Assembly: GCF_008824185.1 (NCBI RefSeq) | Contig: NZ_CP044426.1 | Location: forward strand, 1,372,501-1,436,500 | DNA length: 64,000 nt | Source of the DNA: Paracoccus pantotrophus | GTDB lineage: Bacteria; Pseudomonadota; Alphaproteobacteria; Rhodobacterales; Rhodobacteraceae | Direction: 5' to 3' | In this document: one piece after another, positions 18,249 through 27,696 of the stretch | Numbering within the stretch: position 1 is the stretch's first letter | Layout of the letters: each line of letters begins with the position of its first letter | The notes under the pieces: generated by a model | The model's input: the letters and a program-made list of their open reading frames with translations, nothing else | Databases searched by the model: none | What the model was told of the DNA's origin: nothing | Translations under genes and position numbers: made by a program

Positions 18249-18479
18249 GTGGCTTTTGCTGCTCGCGGCACATCGCTGCACGCTTGGTGCCAAGAATCGG
18301 GCGTGAAAATGCAAAACGCCCGGGCATCGCTGTTGGGACAATGGCGGGGTCCAAAGGCTCAACAACTCATCGAGCGCATACTGGAAGCAGCGGAGCGGCC
18401 TCACGGATGTATGGTGCCGCTCTCAAATCTTGCTGGCATAGGACCACTGCCTGCAACGCGCATGGGTATTCCCACCTGA
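18249..18479 (+). CDS. Small HTH-like protein, mobile-element type
   Basis: A 76-residue frame starting at GTG (AFAARGTSLHAWCQESGVKM) and continuing QNARASLLGQWRGPKAQQLIERILEAAE. Residues about 4-45 look like a compact helix-turn-helix: the pattern RGTS-HAWC-ESG followed by NAR-SL-G-W-GPKA resembles small DNA-binding proteins near mobile elements, but I cannot name a family. The frame is open back to 18177, so an earlier unusual start is possible. The last 25 residues look less protein-like and may be read-through. The dyad promoter upstream supports expression. Confidence 0.4.
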   Translation: MAFAARGTSLHAWCQESGVKMQNARASLLGQWRGPKAQQLIERILEAAERPHGCMVPLSNLAGIGPLPATRMGIPT

Positions 18480-18610
18480 TCCCACGAAAAACGGGCTCAA
18501 ACCTTTTGACGCCGTAGATCAAAGGTTTTGACACATGACATCCCTGCCACAGGCGCAGGGCCCCCACCTCCCGGCGGCCCTGAAAGGATCGGGATGCGCT
18601 GCGGACCGGG

Positions 18611-19537
18611 TCAAAGACCCAGGCACCAGCGCATGATGGCCTTTTGCGCATGCAGCCGGTTCTCGGCCTCATCGAAGATGACCGAGTTCGGACCGTCCAT
18701 CACCGCGCTGGTCGCCTCGTCGTCGCGATGCGCGGGCAGGCAATGCATGAACAGCGCATCAGACTTGGCACGCGCCATCAGCGCCTCGTTCACCTGATAG
18801 GGGCGCAGCTGGTTGTGCCGCCGCTCGCGCGCCGATTGCGGGTCGTGCATCGACACCCAGGTATCGGTCACCACCAGGTCGGCGCCCTCGACCGCCTTGA
18901 CCGGATCGCGCTCGATCACCGCCTGCACGCCCTGGGCGCGGGCAAACTCCAGCGCCTCGCGCTCGGGGTCCAGCGTCGGCGGGCCGGTAAAGGTGAAGTC
19001 ATAGCCGAACTGCCCGGCGGCATGGATCATCGAGCAGCAGACATTGTTGCCGTCGCCCGACCAGACCACCTTCCTGCCGGCAATGGGGCCGCGATGCTCC
19101 TCGAAGGTCATCACATCGGCCATGATCTGGCAGGGATGGGTGCGGTTCGTCAGCCCGTTGATCACCGGAACGCTGGCATATTCCGCCATCTCCAGCAGCG
19201 TCGCCTCTTCGAAGGTGCGGATCATGATCAGGTCCACATAGCGCGACAGCACCCGCGCCGTATCGGCGATGGTCTCGCCATGACCCAGCTGCATCTCGCT
19301 GCCCGACAGCACCATGGTCTGCCCGCCCATCTGCCGCACGCCCAGGTCGAAGCTGACGCGGGTCCGGGTCGAGGGCTTTTCGAAGATCAGCGCCACCATG
19401 CGGTTCCTGAGCGGCAAATCGGCGTCGGGCGCACCCTTGGGCTGGCCGTTGCGCGCATCCTTCATCCGGCGCGCGGAATCGATCATGTCGCGCAGATCGG
19501 ACCTGTCGGTGGTATGGATGTCGAGGAAACTGTTCAT
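18611..19537 (-). CDS. argF: Ornithine carbamoyltransferase
   Basis: Cytoplasmic enzyme that joins ornithine and carbamoyl phosphate to give citrulline in arginine synthesis. The 308-residue length is standard. Carbamoyl-phosphate-binding FEKPSTRTR lies near residue 46, HPCQIMADVMTFEE follows in the middle, and the ornithine-binding MHCLPAHRD is near the C-terminus. The ATG at 19537 gives MNSFLDIHTTD; the upstream in-frame ATG is not supported by the family. It is the third gene of argD-GNAT-argF. Its 3' side faces the mobile island. Confidence 0.95.
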   Translation of the reverse strand: MNSFLDIHTTDRSDLRDMIDSARRMKDARNGQPKGAPDADLPLRNRMVALIFEKPSTRTRVSFDLGVRQMGGQTMVLSGSEMQLGHGETIADTARVLSRYVDLIMIRTFEEATLLEMAEYASVPVINGLTNRTHPCQIMADVMTFEEHRGPIAGRKVVWSGDGNNVCCSMIHAAGQFGYDFTFTGPPTLDPEREALEFARAQGVQAVIERDPVKAVEGADLVVTDTWVSMHDPQSARERRHNQLRPYQVNEALMARAKSDALFMHCLPAHRDDEATSAVMDGPNSVIFDEAENRLHAQKAIMRWCLGL

Positions 19538-19634
19538 GTGTGACTGTCTTTCGGATTGGTCCGGCAAGCAAGCCGCTTTGCCTGGGGGAGGTCAAGGCCA
19601 AAGGCCCCGCGTCGTGACGGAAATCGGCCTCTCC

Positions 19635-20111
19635 TCATCGGTGCCGCGTCATGATGCGCGCCGGAGTTCCATCCTCCGAGGGACGCAGCTCCTCGCCGCG
19701 AAAGCCGGCCTTTTCATAGGCGCGAATGGCGCGCAGGTTGTCGGGCTCGGGGTCGATGACCAGGACCGGCGCCTCGGCCAGCAGCGTGTCGGCCAGGGCG
19801 CGCAGCCAAAGCCCGCCATGGCCGAAGCCGCCGGGCCCGGAAAAACAGTCGATCGCCAGCGCCTCGGCCGGCAGGCCGGCGAAATGCGGCGCGCCCCAGT
19901 GATGCGCCGGATAGAACTGCGCATAGGCAATGGGCGCGCCGTCCATCAGCGCCAGCCATTGCCGCATGGCCGGCTCGTCCAGGTCTTCCTCGATCCCGGC
20001 CAGCTCCTTCTCGGCCCCGCGCCACCAGCGCGCGACCTCGGGCTGGCGCAGCCAATCCGCCAGCATGGGCAGATCGGCGCGCGTGACCGGCCGGAAGCCG
20101 AACCTATCCAT
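19635..20111 (-). CDS. GNAT-family N-acetyltransferase
   Basis: A 158-residue acetyltransferase starting MDRFGFRPVTRADLPMLADWL, with a tryptophan-rich segment (PEVARWWRG) and a C-terminal acetyl-CoA region ending NLRAIRAYEKAGFR, typical of the AAC(6')/siderophore-like GNAT subgroup. The substrate is unknown. It starts inside the end of argD (8-bp overlap) and precedes argF by about 100 bp, so it is expressed with arginine genes. A role in N-acetylation of an arginine-pathway or amine substrate is possible but unproven. Confidence 0.8.
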   Translation of the reverse strand: MDRFGFRPVTRADLPMLADWLRQPEVARWWRGAEKELAGIEEDLDEPAMRQWLALMDGAPIAYAQFYPAHHWGAPHFAGLPAEALAIDCFSGPGGFGHGGLWLRALADTLLAEAPVLVIDPEPDNLRAIRAYEKAGFRGEELRPSEDGTPARIMTRHR

Positions 20112-21276
20112 CGATCCTTCCGGCCGCCCGGTCCAGCCGGACGACCGCCTCGGCGATCTCCTCATCGCTGATGGTCAGCGGCGGCAGCAGGCGCAGCGTA
20201 TCGTCCGCCGCGGCCACGGTCAGGATATGCTCGCCGTAGCCGGCCTTGACCAGGTCGCCCGGCGCGACCTTGCATTTCAGGCCCAGCATCAGCCCCTGTC
20301 CGCGTACGAAGTCGAAGACATCGGGATGCGCGGCCACCAGCCCCTCGAGCTTCTGGCGAAACAGCGCGGCCTTGCGATTCACCTCGGCCAGGAACTCGGG
20401 CGCCGCGACGATCTGCATCACCCTGGCGCCGACCGCGCAGGCCAGCGGATTGCCGCCATAGGTCGAGCCATGCGTACCCGCGGCCATGCCGGCGGCGGCC
20501 TTTTCCGTCGCCAGCACCGCGCCCAGCGGGAAGCCGCCGCCGATGCCCTTGGCGATCATCATGATGTCGGGGGTGATGCCGGCATATTCATGCGCGAACA
20601 GCTTGCCGGTGCGGCCCATGCCCGATTGCACCTCATCCAGCACCAGCAGCGCGCCGGTCTGGTCGCAAAGCTGGCGGATCAGGCGCAGGTCGGCATCGGG
20701 CAGCGGGCGGATGCCGCCCTCGCCCTGCACCGGCTCCAGCATGACGGCGGCGGTGCGGTCCGAGATCGCGGCTTTCAGCGCCTCCATGTCGCCCCAGGGC
20801 AGCTGGCGGAAGCCCGGCATCAGCGGGCCGAAGCCCTTGACCATCTTTTCCGAACCCGCCGCCGCGATGGCGCCGGTCGAGCGGCCGTGAAAGGCGCCCT
20901 CGAAGGTCAGGATCTCGTAGCGGTCGGGATCGCCCTGCTCGTGCCAGTACTTGCGCACCATCTTGATCGCCAGCTCTGCCGCCTCGGTGCCGGAATTGGT
21001 GATGAAAGCGGTATCGGCGAAGGTATGCTCGACCAGCAGGTCCGCCAGCTTCTCCTGCTCGGGGATCTGGTAGAGGTTCGAGACATGCCAGATGCGGTTC
21101 GCCTGCTCGGTCAGTGTGGCGACCAAGTCGGGGTTGGCGTGACCCAGCGCGTTCACCGCGATACCGGCGCCAAGGTCCAGGTATCGCGTCCCGTCCGTCG
21201 CGATGGCCCAGGAGCCCTCGCCCCGCTCGAAGGCGATGGGCGCGCGGTTATAGGTCGGCAGGACGTGCGAAATCAT
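20104..21276 (-). CDS. argD: Acetylornithine aminotransferase
   Basis: Pyridoxal-phosphate class III aminotransferase that converts N-acetylglutamate semialdehyde to N-acetylornithine. The 390-residue protein has the family layout: MISHVLPTYNRAP start, GTEAAELAIKMVRKY, the cofactor-binding aspartate in VLDEVQSGMGR, and the Schiff-base lysine in MIAKGIGGGFPLGA. A GAGAGGGTAAC site precedes the ATG. It leads the argD-GNAT-argF unit. It may also act on succinyldiaminopimelate, as many ArgD enzymes do. Confidence 0.94.
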   Translation of the reverse strand: MISHVLPTYNRAPIAFERGEGSWAIATDGTRYLDLGAGIAVNALGHANPDLVATLTEQANRIWHVSNLYQIPEQEKLADLLVEHTFADTAFITNSGTEAAELAIKMVRKYWHEQGDPDRYEILTFEGAFHGRSTGAIAAAGSEKMVKGFGPLMPGFRQLPWGDMEALKAAISDRTAAVMLEPVQGEGGIRPLPDADLRLIRQLCDQTGALLVLDEVQSGMGRTGKLFAHEYAGITPDIMMIAKGIGGGFPLGAVLATEKAAAGMAAGTHGSTYGGNPLACAVGARVMQIVAAPEFLAEVNRKAALFRQKLEGLVAAHPDVFDFVRGQGLMLGLKCKVAPGDLVKAGYGEHILTVAAADDTLRLLPPLTISDEEIAEAVVRLDRAAGRIDG

Positions 21277-21449
21277 GGAGTTACCCTCTCTGGGAACGGC
21301 CGCTTGGCGGCACCATGGCTGACGGAAAGGCGGAAAGGCAGGCGGGATCGGACGTTGAGGGCGTCAACGTCGGGGACGGGCGATCTGGATGGTCCGCGTG
21401 ATCATGCTTCGTCGCATAGCGCGGAAGCGTGTCCCATGCAACGGGGTTT

Positions 21450-22271
21450 TCAGGGCTTCATCCGATAGCCCGAGGCCAGCCAGCGCCAGGCCGTGAACAG
21501 CACCAGCGCCACCGTCAGCGCGCAGACCGCCAGCCCGCGCAGCACCGGCGCGTCGGAAACCCCGGCGATGCCGTAGCGCGCGCCGTCGATCAGGTAGAAG
21601 ATCGGGTTCCAATGCGCCAATGCTCGGAAGGGCTCGGGCAGCGCCTCGACCGAATAGAAGGTGCCGGACAGAAACGAGAGCGGCGTGACGATGAAATTGG
21701 TGATGACCGCCATCTGGTCGAATTTCTGCGCCACGATGGCGGCCAGCAGCCCCAGCCCGCCCATCAGCGCCGCGCCCAGCACGACGAAGGTCAGCGCCCA
21801 GAAGGGATGCGCCACCCCCTGCCCGATGACCAGTGCCATGCCCAGGGCGATGGCGGCGGCGACGATCAGCGCGCGCGCCACGGCGCCGATCAGATAGCCG
21901 GCCAGGATCTCGCCCGCCGAGAGCGGCGGCATCAGCGTATCGACGATATTGCCCTGCATCTTGGCCGAGATGATGCTGGAGGAGGTATTGGCGAAGGCGT
22001 TCTGGATCACCGTCATCATCAGGATGCCGGGGCCGAGGAACGCCAGGTAGGGCAGGCCCATGACTTCGCCGCGGTTTTGCCCCAGTGCCAGCGCAAAGAC
22101 GATCACGAACAGCGCCGAGGTCATCAGCGGCGCAAAGATGGTCTGCTGCCAGACGCTCATGAAGCGCATGATCTCGCGCCGGCTGAGCGTATAAAGGCCC
22201 AGCCAGTTCACCCGGCCAAAGCGGCGCACACCCATCTGGCGGAATCCGGGGCTGGTCGGGTCTGGCTGCAT
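21450..22271 (-). CDS. ABC-2 type transporter permease
   Basis: A 273-residue inner-membrane protein starting MQPDPTSPGFRQMGVRRFG with about six hydrophobic segments. The ABC-2 pattern is clear: NTSSSIISAKMQGNIVDTLMPPL after the second segment, and FYSVEALPEPFRALAHWNPIFYLIDGARYG near the end. The substrate is not predictable; lipo-oligosaccharide/multidrug type permeases of this group work with a separate ATPase, which is not in the window. I chose the ATG at 22271 because the upstream extension is not protein-like. It is divergent from gcrA. Confidence 0.88.
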   Translation of the reverse strand: MQPDPTSPGFRQMGVRRFGRVNWLGLYTLSRREIMRFMSVWQQTIFAPLMTSALFVIVFALALGQNRGEVMGLPYLAFLGPGILMMTVIQNAFANTSSSIISAKMQGNIVDTLMPPLSAGEILAGYLIGAVARALIVAAAIALGMALVIGQGVAHPFWALTFVVLGAALMGGLGLLAAIVAQKFDQMAVITNFIVTPLSFLSGTFYSVEALPEPFRALAHWNPIFYLIDGARYGIAGVSDAPVLRGLAVCALTVALVLFTAWRWLASGYRMKP

Positions 22272-22402
22272 CGGGGCTCCTTGAATTTGCGGGCTCGGAT
22301 GGGTAAATCTGGCTATCCCCGGATTTAAGGCCGGGTCTTGCGGAATTGAAGCCACTAGCACGAAGAGCGCCGGGACGCATCCCGGCGCAGGAAAGGCAAG
22401 CC

Positions 22403-23007
<605 letters not shown>

Positions 23008-23451
23008 GTGCCCGATTTTCCCCGGCTCGCCGCGCTGGCCGTCACGCTGGACGGCTGCGGCGACGCGGCCCGCGCGCTGCTGGTGCGCCGCCGCAATCCG
23101 CCCGATGCCGGGCTTTGGGGCTTTCCCGGCGGCCATGTCGAGCCGGGCGAGACCGCGCTGGCCGCCGCCGCCCGCGAACTGGCCGAGGAAACCGGCATCA
23201 CCGGCCGGCCCCGCGCCTATCTGGACAATATCGACGTGATCGAGCGCGGCGCGGACGGCGCACTGCGCTTTCACTTCCTGCTGGCGGCGGTGCTCTGCGA
23301 CCATGTCGCGGGCGAGCCGGTGGCGGCGGACGATGCGCTGGACGCGCGCTGGGTGGCGGTTGCGGACATCCTGGCCGGCCGCCTGCCGCTCAGCGCCAGC
23401 GTGCCCGATGTCATCCGCAAGGCGCTGGCCTGCCGGGACGCCCCCTGCTGA
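23008..23451 (+). CDS. Nudix hydrolase (ADP-ribose pyrophosphatase-like)
   Basis: A 147-residue Nudix enzyme. The Nudix box runs from GGHVEPGETA near residue 42 to REL-EETGI, the metal-binding REUXEE motif being RELAEE. It hydrolyses a nucleoside diphosphate linked to another moiety; the MutT/ADP-ribose substrate cannot be told from the sequence. The GTG start comes directly after the gcrA stop codon (TAG GTG), so it is probably co-translated with gcrA. Confidence 0.85.
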   Translation: MPDFPRLAALAVTLDGCGDAARALLVRRRNPPDAGLWGFPGGHVEPGETALAAAARELAEETGITGRPRAYLDNIDVIERGADGALRFHFLLAAVLCDHVAGEPVAADDALDARWVAVADILAGRLPLSASVPDVIRKALACRDAPC

Positions 23452-23546
23452 CCCGGCGGCCCGGCCCGCGGCGAAAACCGTGCGAACCGCTGGCCTTCGC
23501 CGCCGGTGCTGGATAAAGAAGCGCCAGAGAATAATAGGACCGGATC

Positions 23547-25265
23547 ATGGCGCGGCATCTCATCACCTCGGCGATCCCTTATATCAACGGGATCAAGCAC
23601 CTCGGCAATCTTGTCGGCTCTCAGCTTCCGGCGGATCTCTATGCCCGCTACCTGCGCGGCCGCGACCACGAGGTGATGTTCATCTGCGCCACCGACGAAC
23701 ACGGCACCCCGGCCGAGCTTGCCGCCGCCAAGGCCGGTAAGCCGATAGCCGTCTATTGCGCCGAGATGCACGAGATCCAGGCGGAAATCGCGCGCAATTT
23801 CGGCCTGTCCTTCGACCATTTCGGCCGCTCGTCCTCGGAACGCAACCATGTGCTGACCCAGCATTTCGCCGGCAAGCTGGACGAGAACGGCTATATCGCC
23901 GAGGTCGAGGAGCGGCAGGTCTATTCCATCGACGACGGCCGCTTCCTGCCCGACCGCTATATCGAGGGCACCTGTCCCAACTGCGGCTATGACAAGGCGC
24001 GCGGCGACCAGTGCGAGAACTGCACCAAGCAGCTCGATCCGACCGACCTGATCGAGCCGCGCTCGGCGATTTCCGGCTCGACCAACCTTGAGGTGCGGGC
24101 GACCAAGCATCTCTACCTGCGCCAGCGCGCGCTGAAGGACCAGATCGCCGCCTGGATCGACAGCAAGACCGACTGGCCGATCCTGACCACCTCGATCGCG
24201 CGGAAATGGCTCAACGACGGCGACGGCTTGCAGGATCGCGGCATCACCCGCGACCTCGACTGGGGCATCCCGGTGAAGAAGGGCGACCAGCCCTGGCCGG
24301 GAATGGAGGGCAAGGTCTTCTACGTCTGGTTCGACGCGCCCATCGAATATATCGCTGCCACCGCCGAGGGCGCCGACAAGCGCGGCGAGCCCGACAGCGC
24401 CTGGCGCCGCTGGTGGCGGCTCGACGAGGGTGCCGGGGACGTTACCTATACGCAGTTCATGGGCAAGGACAACGTGCCTTTCCACACGCTGAGCTTCCCG
24501 GCCACGATCATCGGCTCGGGCGAGCCCTGGAAGCTGGTCGACTACATCAAGTCATTCAACTACCTGACCTATGACGGCGGCCAGTTTTCGACCAGCCAGG
24601 GACGCGGCGTGTTCATGGACCAGGCGCTGTCGATCCTGCCCGCCGATTACTGGCGCTGGTGGCTGCTCTCTCACGCCCCCGAATCGGGCGACAGCGAGTT
24701 CACCTGGGAGAATTTCCAGCAATCGGTGAACAAGGATCTGGCCGACGTGCTGGGCAATTTCGTCAGCCGCATCACCAAGTTCTGCCGCTCGAAATTCGGC
24801 GAGACCATCCCCGAGGGCGGCAGCTACGGCCCCGAGGAAGAGGCGCTGGTCGAGGCGTTGACCGCCCGCATCCGCGCCTATGAAGGCTTCATGGACCATA
24901 TCGAGATCCGCAAGGCGGCCGCCGAGCTGCGCGCGATCTGGGTGCTCGGCAACGAATACCTGCAATCGGCGGCACCCTGGTCGACCTTCAAGACCGACCC
25001 GGACCGCGCGGCGATGCAGGTGCGGCTGGGGCTGAACCTGATCCGGCTTTACGCGGTGCTGTCGGCGCCCTTCATCCCCTTTGCGGCCGATGCGATGCTG
25101 GCGGCGATGCGGACCCAGGACCGCATCTGGCCCGACGATGTCCGTGCCGCGCTGGAGGCCCTGCCCGCCGGCCATGCCTTCACCGTGCCCGATGTTCTGT
25201 TCGCCAAGATCAGCGACGAGCAACGCGACGAATGGCAGGACCGCTTCAAGGGCATCCGCGGCTGA
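23547..25265 (+). CDS. metG: Methionyl-tRNA synthetase
   Basis: Charges tRNA-Met with methionine. The 572-residue class I synthetase starts MARHLITSAIPYINGIKHLGNL, with the HIGH-type signature as HLGN. A zinc knuckle follows (CPNCGYDKARGDQCENC near 142-158). The KMSKS loop is FSTSQGRGVF, a variant used by this MetG branch. The C-terminal anticodon-binding helical domain is present and there is no extra tRNA-binding domain. An AATAATAGG stretch lies ahead of the ATG at 23547. Confidence 0.95.
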   Translation: MARHLITSAIPYINGIKHLGNLVGSQLPADLYARYLRGRDHEVMFICATDEHGTPAELAAAKAGKPIAVYCAEMHEIQAEIARNFGLSFDHFGRSSSERNHVLTQHFAGKLDENGYIAEVEERQVYSIDDGRFLPDRYIEGTCPNCGYDKARGDQCENCTKQLDPTDLIEPRSAISGSTNLEVRATKHLYLRQRALKDQIAAWIDSKTDWPILTTSIARKWLNDGDGLQDRGITRDLDWGIPVKKGDQPWPGMEGKVFYVWFDAPIEYIAATAEGADKRGEPDSAWRRWWRLDEGAGDVTYTQFMGKDNVPFHTLSFPATIIGSGEPWKLVDYIKSFNYLTYDGGQFSTSQGRGVFMDQALSILPADYWRWWLLSHAPESGDSEFTWENFQQSVNKDLADVLGNFVSRITKFCRSKFGETIPEGGSYGPEEEALVEALTARIRAYEGFMDHIEIRKAAAELRAIWVLGNEYLQSAAPWSTFKTDPDRAAMQVRLGLNLIRLYAVLSAPFIPFAADAMLAAMRTQDRIWPDDVRAALEALPAGHAFTVPDVLFAKISDEQRDEWQDRFKGIRG

Positions 25266-25275
25266 CCTTGCTCCA

Positions 25276-25320
25276 CGCCTTGCGGCAAGGCGACGCGATT
25301 CTGTGGCATTCGCGCCACAG
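25276..25320 (+). terminator. Two tandem hairpins after metG
   Basis: CGCCTTG CGG CAAGGCG at 25276-25292 and CTGTGGC ATTCGC GCCACAG at 25301-25320 are perfect 7-bp stems in tandem. There is no U run, so termination is plausible but not certain. No known riboswitch pattern was seen in the rest of the 190-bp gap before the TonB receptor. Confidence 0.5.
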
Positions 25321-25457
25321 AGTCCTTCCTGGGCGGGATGGTCCCTTGTCCTGGGAAAGGGTGGCTGATTAACCGCCGGCAGCTACCCAGGTCACGGCAT
25401 TCCCCTCTCGCCCTCTCGGCCCAGGCAAAAACCTGTTCCTGTTGTCGAGAGGTGTCG

Positions 25458-27599
25458 ATGCCGTCCTTTCCCGTATTTCCCCCAGCCCGCGCCTGCGGTA
25501 GCCGCAACATGCGCGCGGCCCTGCTGTCGCTGACGGCGCTTTGCGTGCCTGCGATGGCCCTGGCGCAAGCGGAAGATGCCGATGTAGTCGTCCTGGACAA
25601 CATCGTCATCACCGCCGCCGGGTTCGAACAGAACATCAAGGAAGCGCCCGCCAGCATCTCGGTCATCACCGCCGAGGAACTGCAAAAGGGCAATTTCACC
25701 AGCCTGACCGATGCGCTGAAAGAGGTGCAAGGCGTCGTCACCACCGGCACCGCCAATGAATCGGACATCTTCATCCGCGGCCTGCCGGGGCAATACACGC
25801 TGATCCTGGTGGACGGCAAACGCCAGAGCACCCGCGATTCGCGTGTAAACGGCAATGCCGGCTATGAGCAAAGCTTCATCCCGCCGATCGCCGCCATCGA
25901 CCGGATCGAGGTCGTGCGCGGGCCGATGTCCTCGCTTTACGGCTCGGATGCCATGGGCGGCGTGATCAACATTATCACCAAGCCGGTCGCCGACACTTGG
26001 ACCGGCTCAGTCTCGGTCGAGACGGTCGTCCAGGACGAGGAAGGCTTCGAAAACAGCCGGCAGACCTCGTTCTACGCCTCGGGCCCGCTGGTCGCCGACG
26101 TGCTGGGCCTGCAAGTCTGGGGTCGCAAGCTCGACCAGGACGCCTCGTCGATTTCGGGTGGTCCCGGCGGATCGGACGATTACGACCTGGGCGCGCGGCT
26201 GACCTGGCACGTAGATGACCAGAACCAGGTGCTGCTGGAGGCCGGCCGCACCCAGATCACCGCCGAGGATTATGGCGACCTGGGTTATCGCGACCATGAC
26301 CGCGACCACTGGTCGCTGACCCACAAGGGCAGCTTTGCGGATCTGGATACCGAGCTCAGCTTCTCGCAGGAAACCGGCGAACGCACCTCCTACAGCAGGA
26401 CTGCGGCCGGCGCCGATTTCGTCGAGAACCTGCGCTCGCCGGAAGTACGCAACTCGGTCCTGGACGGCAAAGCGACCCGGACCCTGTCCTGGAACGGCGA
26501 ACACCGGCTGACCGTTGGCGGGCAATTCATCCGCACCGAAATCACCGACCAGAACCCCGGCGCCGTGGCTCCGGGCGAGGATCCCCGTGACGAGAAGTTC
26601 CAGGGCGACGAATGGTCACTTTATGTCGAGGACGAATGGCGTCTGCGCGACGATTTCGCCCTGACCCTGGGGCTGCGCTATACCGACAACGAATTCTATG
26701 GCGGCCATGTCGCACCCCGTATCTACGGGGTCTGGAACGCGACCGAGAACCTGACCGTGAAGGGCGGCATCTCGACCGGCTACAAGACGCCCGAGCTGCG
26801 TTCGATCATTCCTGGTTACGCCTATACCAGCGGCGGCGCCGGCTGCGCCAGCAACACGCCGCCTTCCTGCGCCGTCATCCTGGGCAACCCGAACCTGAAG
26901 CCGGAAGAAACCCTGAACTTCGAGCTGTCCACCGTCTATGAGGCCGACGCCTTCACCCTGAGCGCCACGGCCTTCCATACGAAGTTCGACAACAAGCTTC
27001 AGCAAAAAAGCCTGGGTGTCGGCGACAACGACCCGGCCAATGGCATTGAAGACGGATACTGGACTGGGGGACCGCAGTATCTCGGGACTGACGGCGGGCT
27101 GTATTACCGCCGCGTTATCCAGAACTTCAACGTCGATGAGGCCGAGATCAGCGGCCTGGAACTGGCAGGCGATTGGGACATCACCCCGACCCTGTCGGCG
27201 CGCGCCTCCTATACCTACACGAAGTCCGAGCAGAAGACCGGCGAATTTGCAGGCTTCCCGCTGGCGCGCACGCCGGAACACATGGCCAGCCTGCGTTTTG
27301 ACTGGATGACCCCGGTGGAAGGGTTGGATAGCTGGCTGTCGGCGAACTATCACGGTTCGGAAATCGCCTCGGGTCTGCGCATCGGCAGCAACGGCCGCGA
27401 AGTCGAGATCAACGGCCAGACCGGGCGCAAATATTCACCCTACACCACGGTCGACATCGGCGCGAACTACAGAATCAACGAGATGGCGACCCTAAACGCG
27501 GCCGTCTACAACGTCTTCAACGAAGAGGTTCGCGAGGCCGAGTTCAACACCGTCCAGGAGGGCCGCCGCCTCTGGCTGGGCGTGACGGCGAACTTCTAG
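25458..27599 (+). CDS. TonB-dependent outer-membrane receptor (FepA/CirA-like)
   Basis: A 713-residue outer-membrane receptor for an iron-siderophore or similar ligand. A signal peptide ends near MALAQA; the ATG at 25509 (MRAALLSL) is an equally good start because the hydrophobic signal begins there. The TonB box region is DNIVITAAGF. The plug domain contains FIRGLPGQYTLILVDGKR and VRGPMSSLYGSDAMGGVINIITK. The barrel includes GNPNLKPEETLNFELS, and the protein ends in Phe (LGVTANF), as barrel proteins do. The ligand is not predictable. No regulator or ABC uptake genes are adjacent, but a terminator separates it from the arginase gene. Confidence 0.9.
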   Translation: MPSFPVFPPARACGSRNMRAALLSLTALCVPAMALAQAEDADVVVLDNIVITAAGFEQNIKEAPASISVITAEELQKGNFTSLTDALKEVQGVVTTGTANESDIFIRGLPGQYTLILVDGKRQSTRDSRVNGNAGYEQSFIPPIAAIDRIEVVRGPMSSLYGSDAMGGVINIITKPVADTWTGSVSVETVVQDEEGFENSRQTSFYASGPLVADVLGLQVWGRKLDQDASSISGGPGGSDDYDLGARLTWHVDDQNQVLLEAGRTQITAEDYGDLGYRDHDRDHWSLTHKGSFADLDTELSFSQETGERTSYSRTAAGADFVENLRSPEVRNSVLDGKATRTLSWNGEHRLTVGGQFIRTEITDQNPGAVAPGEDPRDEKFQGDEWSLYVEDEWRLRDDFALTLGLRYTDNEFYGGHVAPRIYGVWNATENLTVKGGISTGYKTPELRSIIPGYAYTSGGAGCASNTPPSCAVILGNPNLKPEETLNFELSTVYEADAFTLSATAFHTKFDNKLQQKSLGVGDNDPANGIEDGYWTGGPQYLGTDGGLYYRRVIQNFNVDEAEISGLELAGDWDITPTLSARASYTYTKSEQKTGEFAGFPLARTPEHMASLRFDWMTPVEGLDSWLSANYHGSEIASGLRIGSNGREVEINGQTGRKYSPYTTVDIGANYRINEMATLNAAVYNVFNEEVREAEFNTVQEGRRLWLGVTANF

Positions 27600-27628
27600 G
27601 CGTCCCTTTTTTCCCGAAACGCCTGCCT

Positions 27629-27667
27629 GCCCGGCTGTGGACTTTCCACCGCCGGGCATGTTCTTTT
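27629..27667 (+). terminator. Terminator after the TonB receptor gene
   Basis: GCCCGGC at 27629-27635 pairs with GCCGGGC at 27651-27657, extended inside by TGG and CCA, followed by ATGTTCTTTT. It lies 30 bp after the stop codon. Confidence 0.7.
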
Positions 27668-27696
27668 CGGAAGGCAGGAGACAGGAAGGAACGCGC

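Larger units (their letters stand above)
18121..18610. other. Low-GC stretch between the IS3 remnant and argF
   Basis: This interval is clearly less GC-rich than its neighbours. It holds a dyad over a TATAAT (18156-18186), one small HTH-like frame (18249-18479), and a paired repeat CAAACCTTTTGA ... TCAAAGGTTTTG (18499-18529). The 13 bp CTCAAACCTTTTG at 18496-18508 occurs inverted at 13602-13614 near the island's left edge. The rest shows no other recognisable gene. Confidence 0.5.

Noticed and set aside
25262..25457. Possible cobalamin or other riboswitch before the TonB receptor
   Set aside because: I looked for the B12-box type pattern and did not find it; only two simple hairpins are present.
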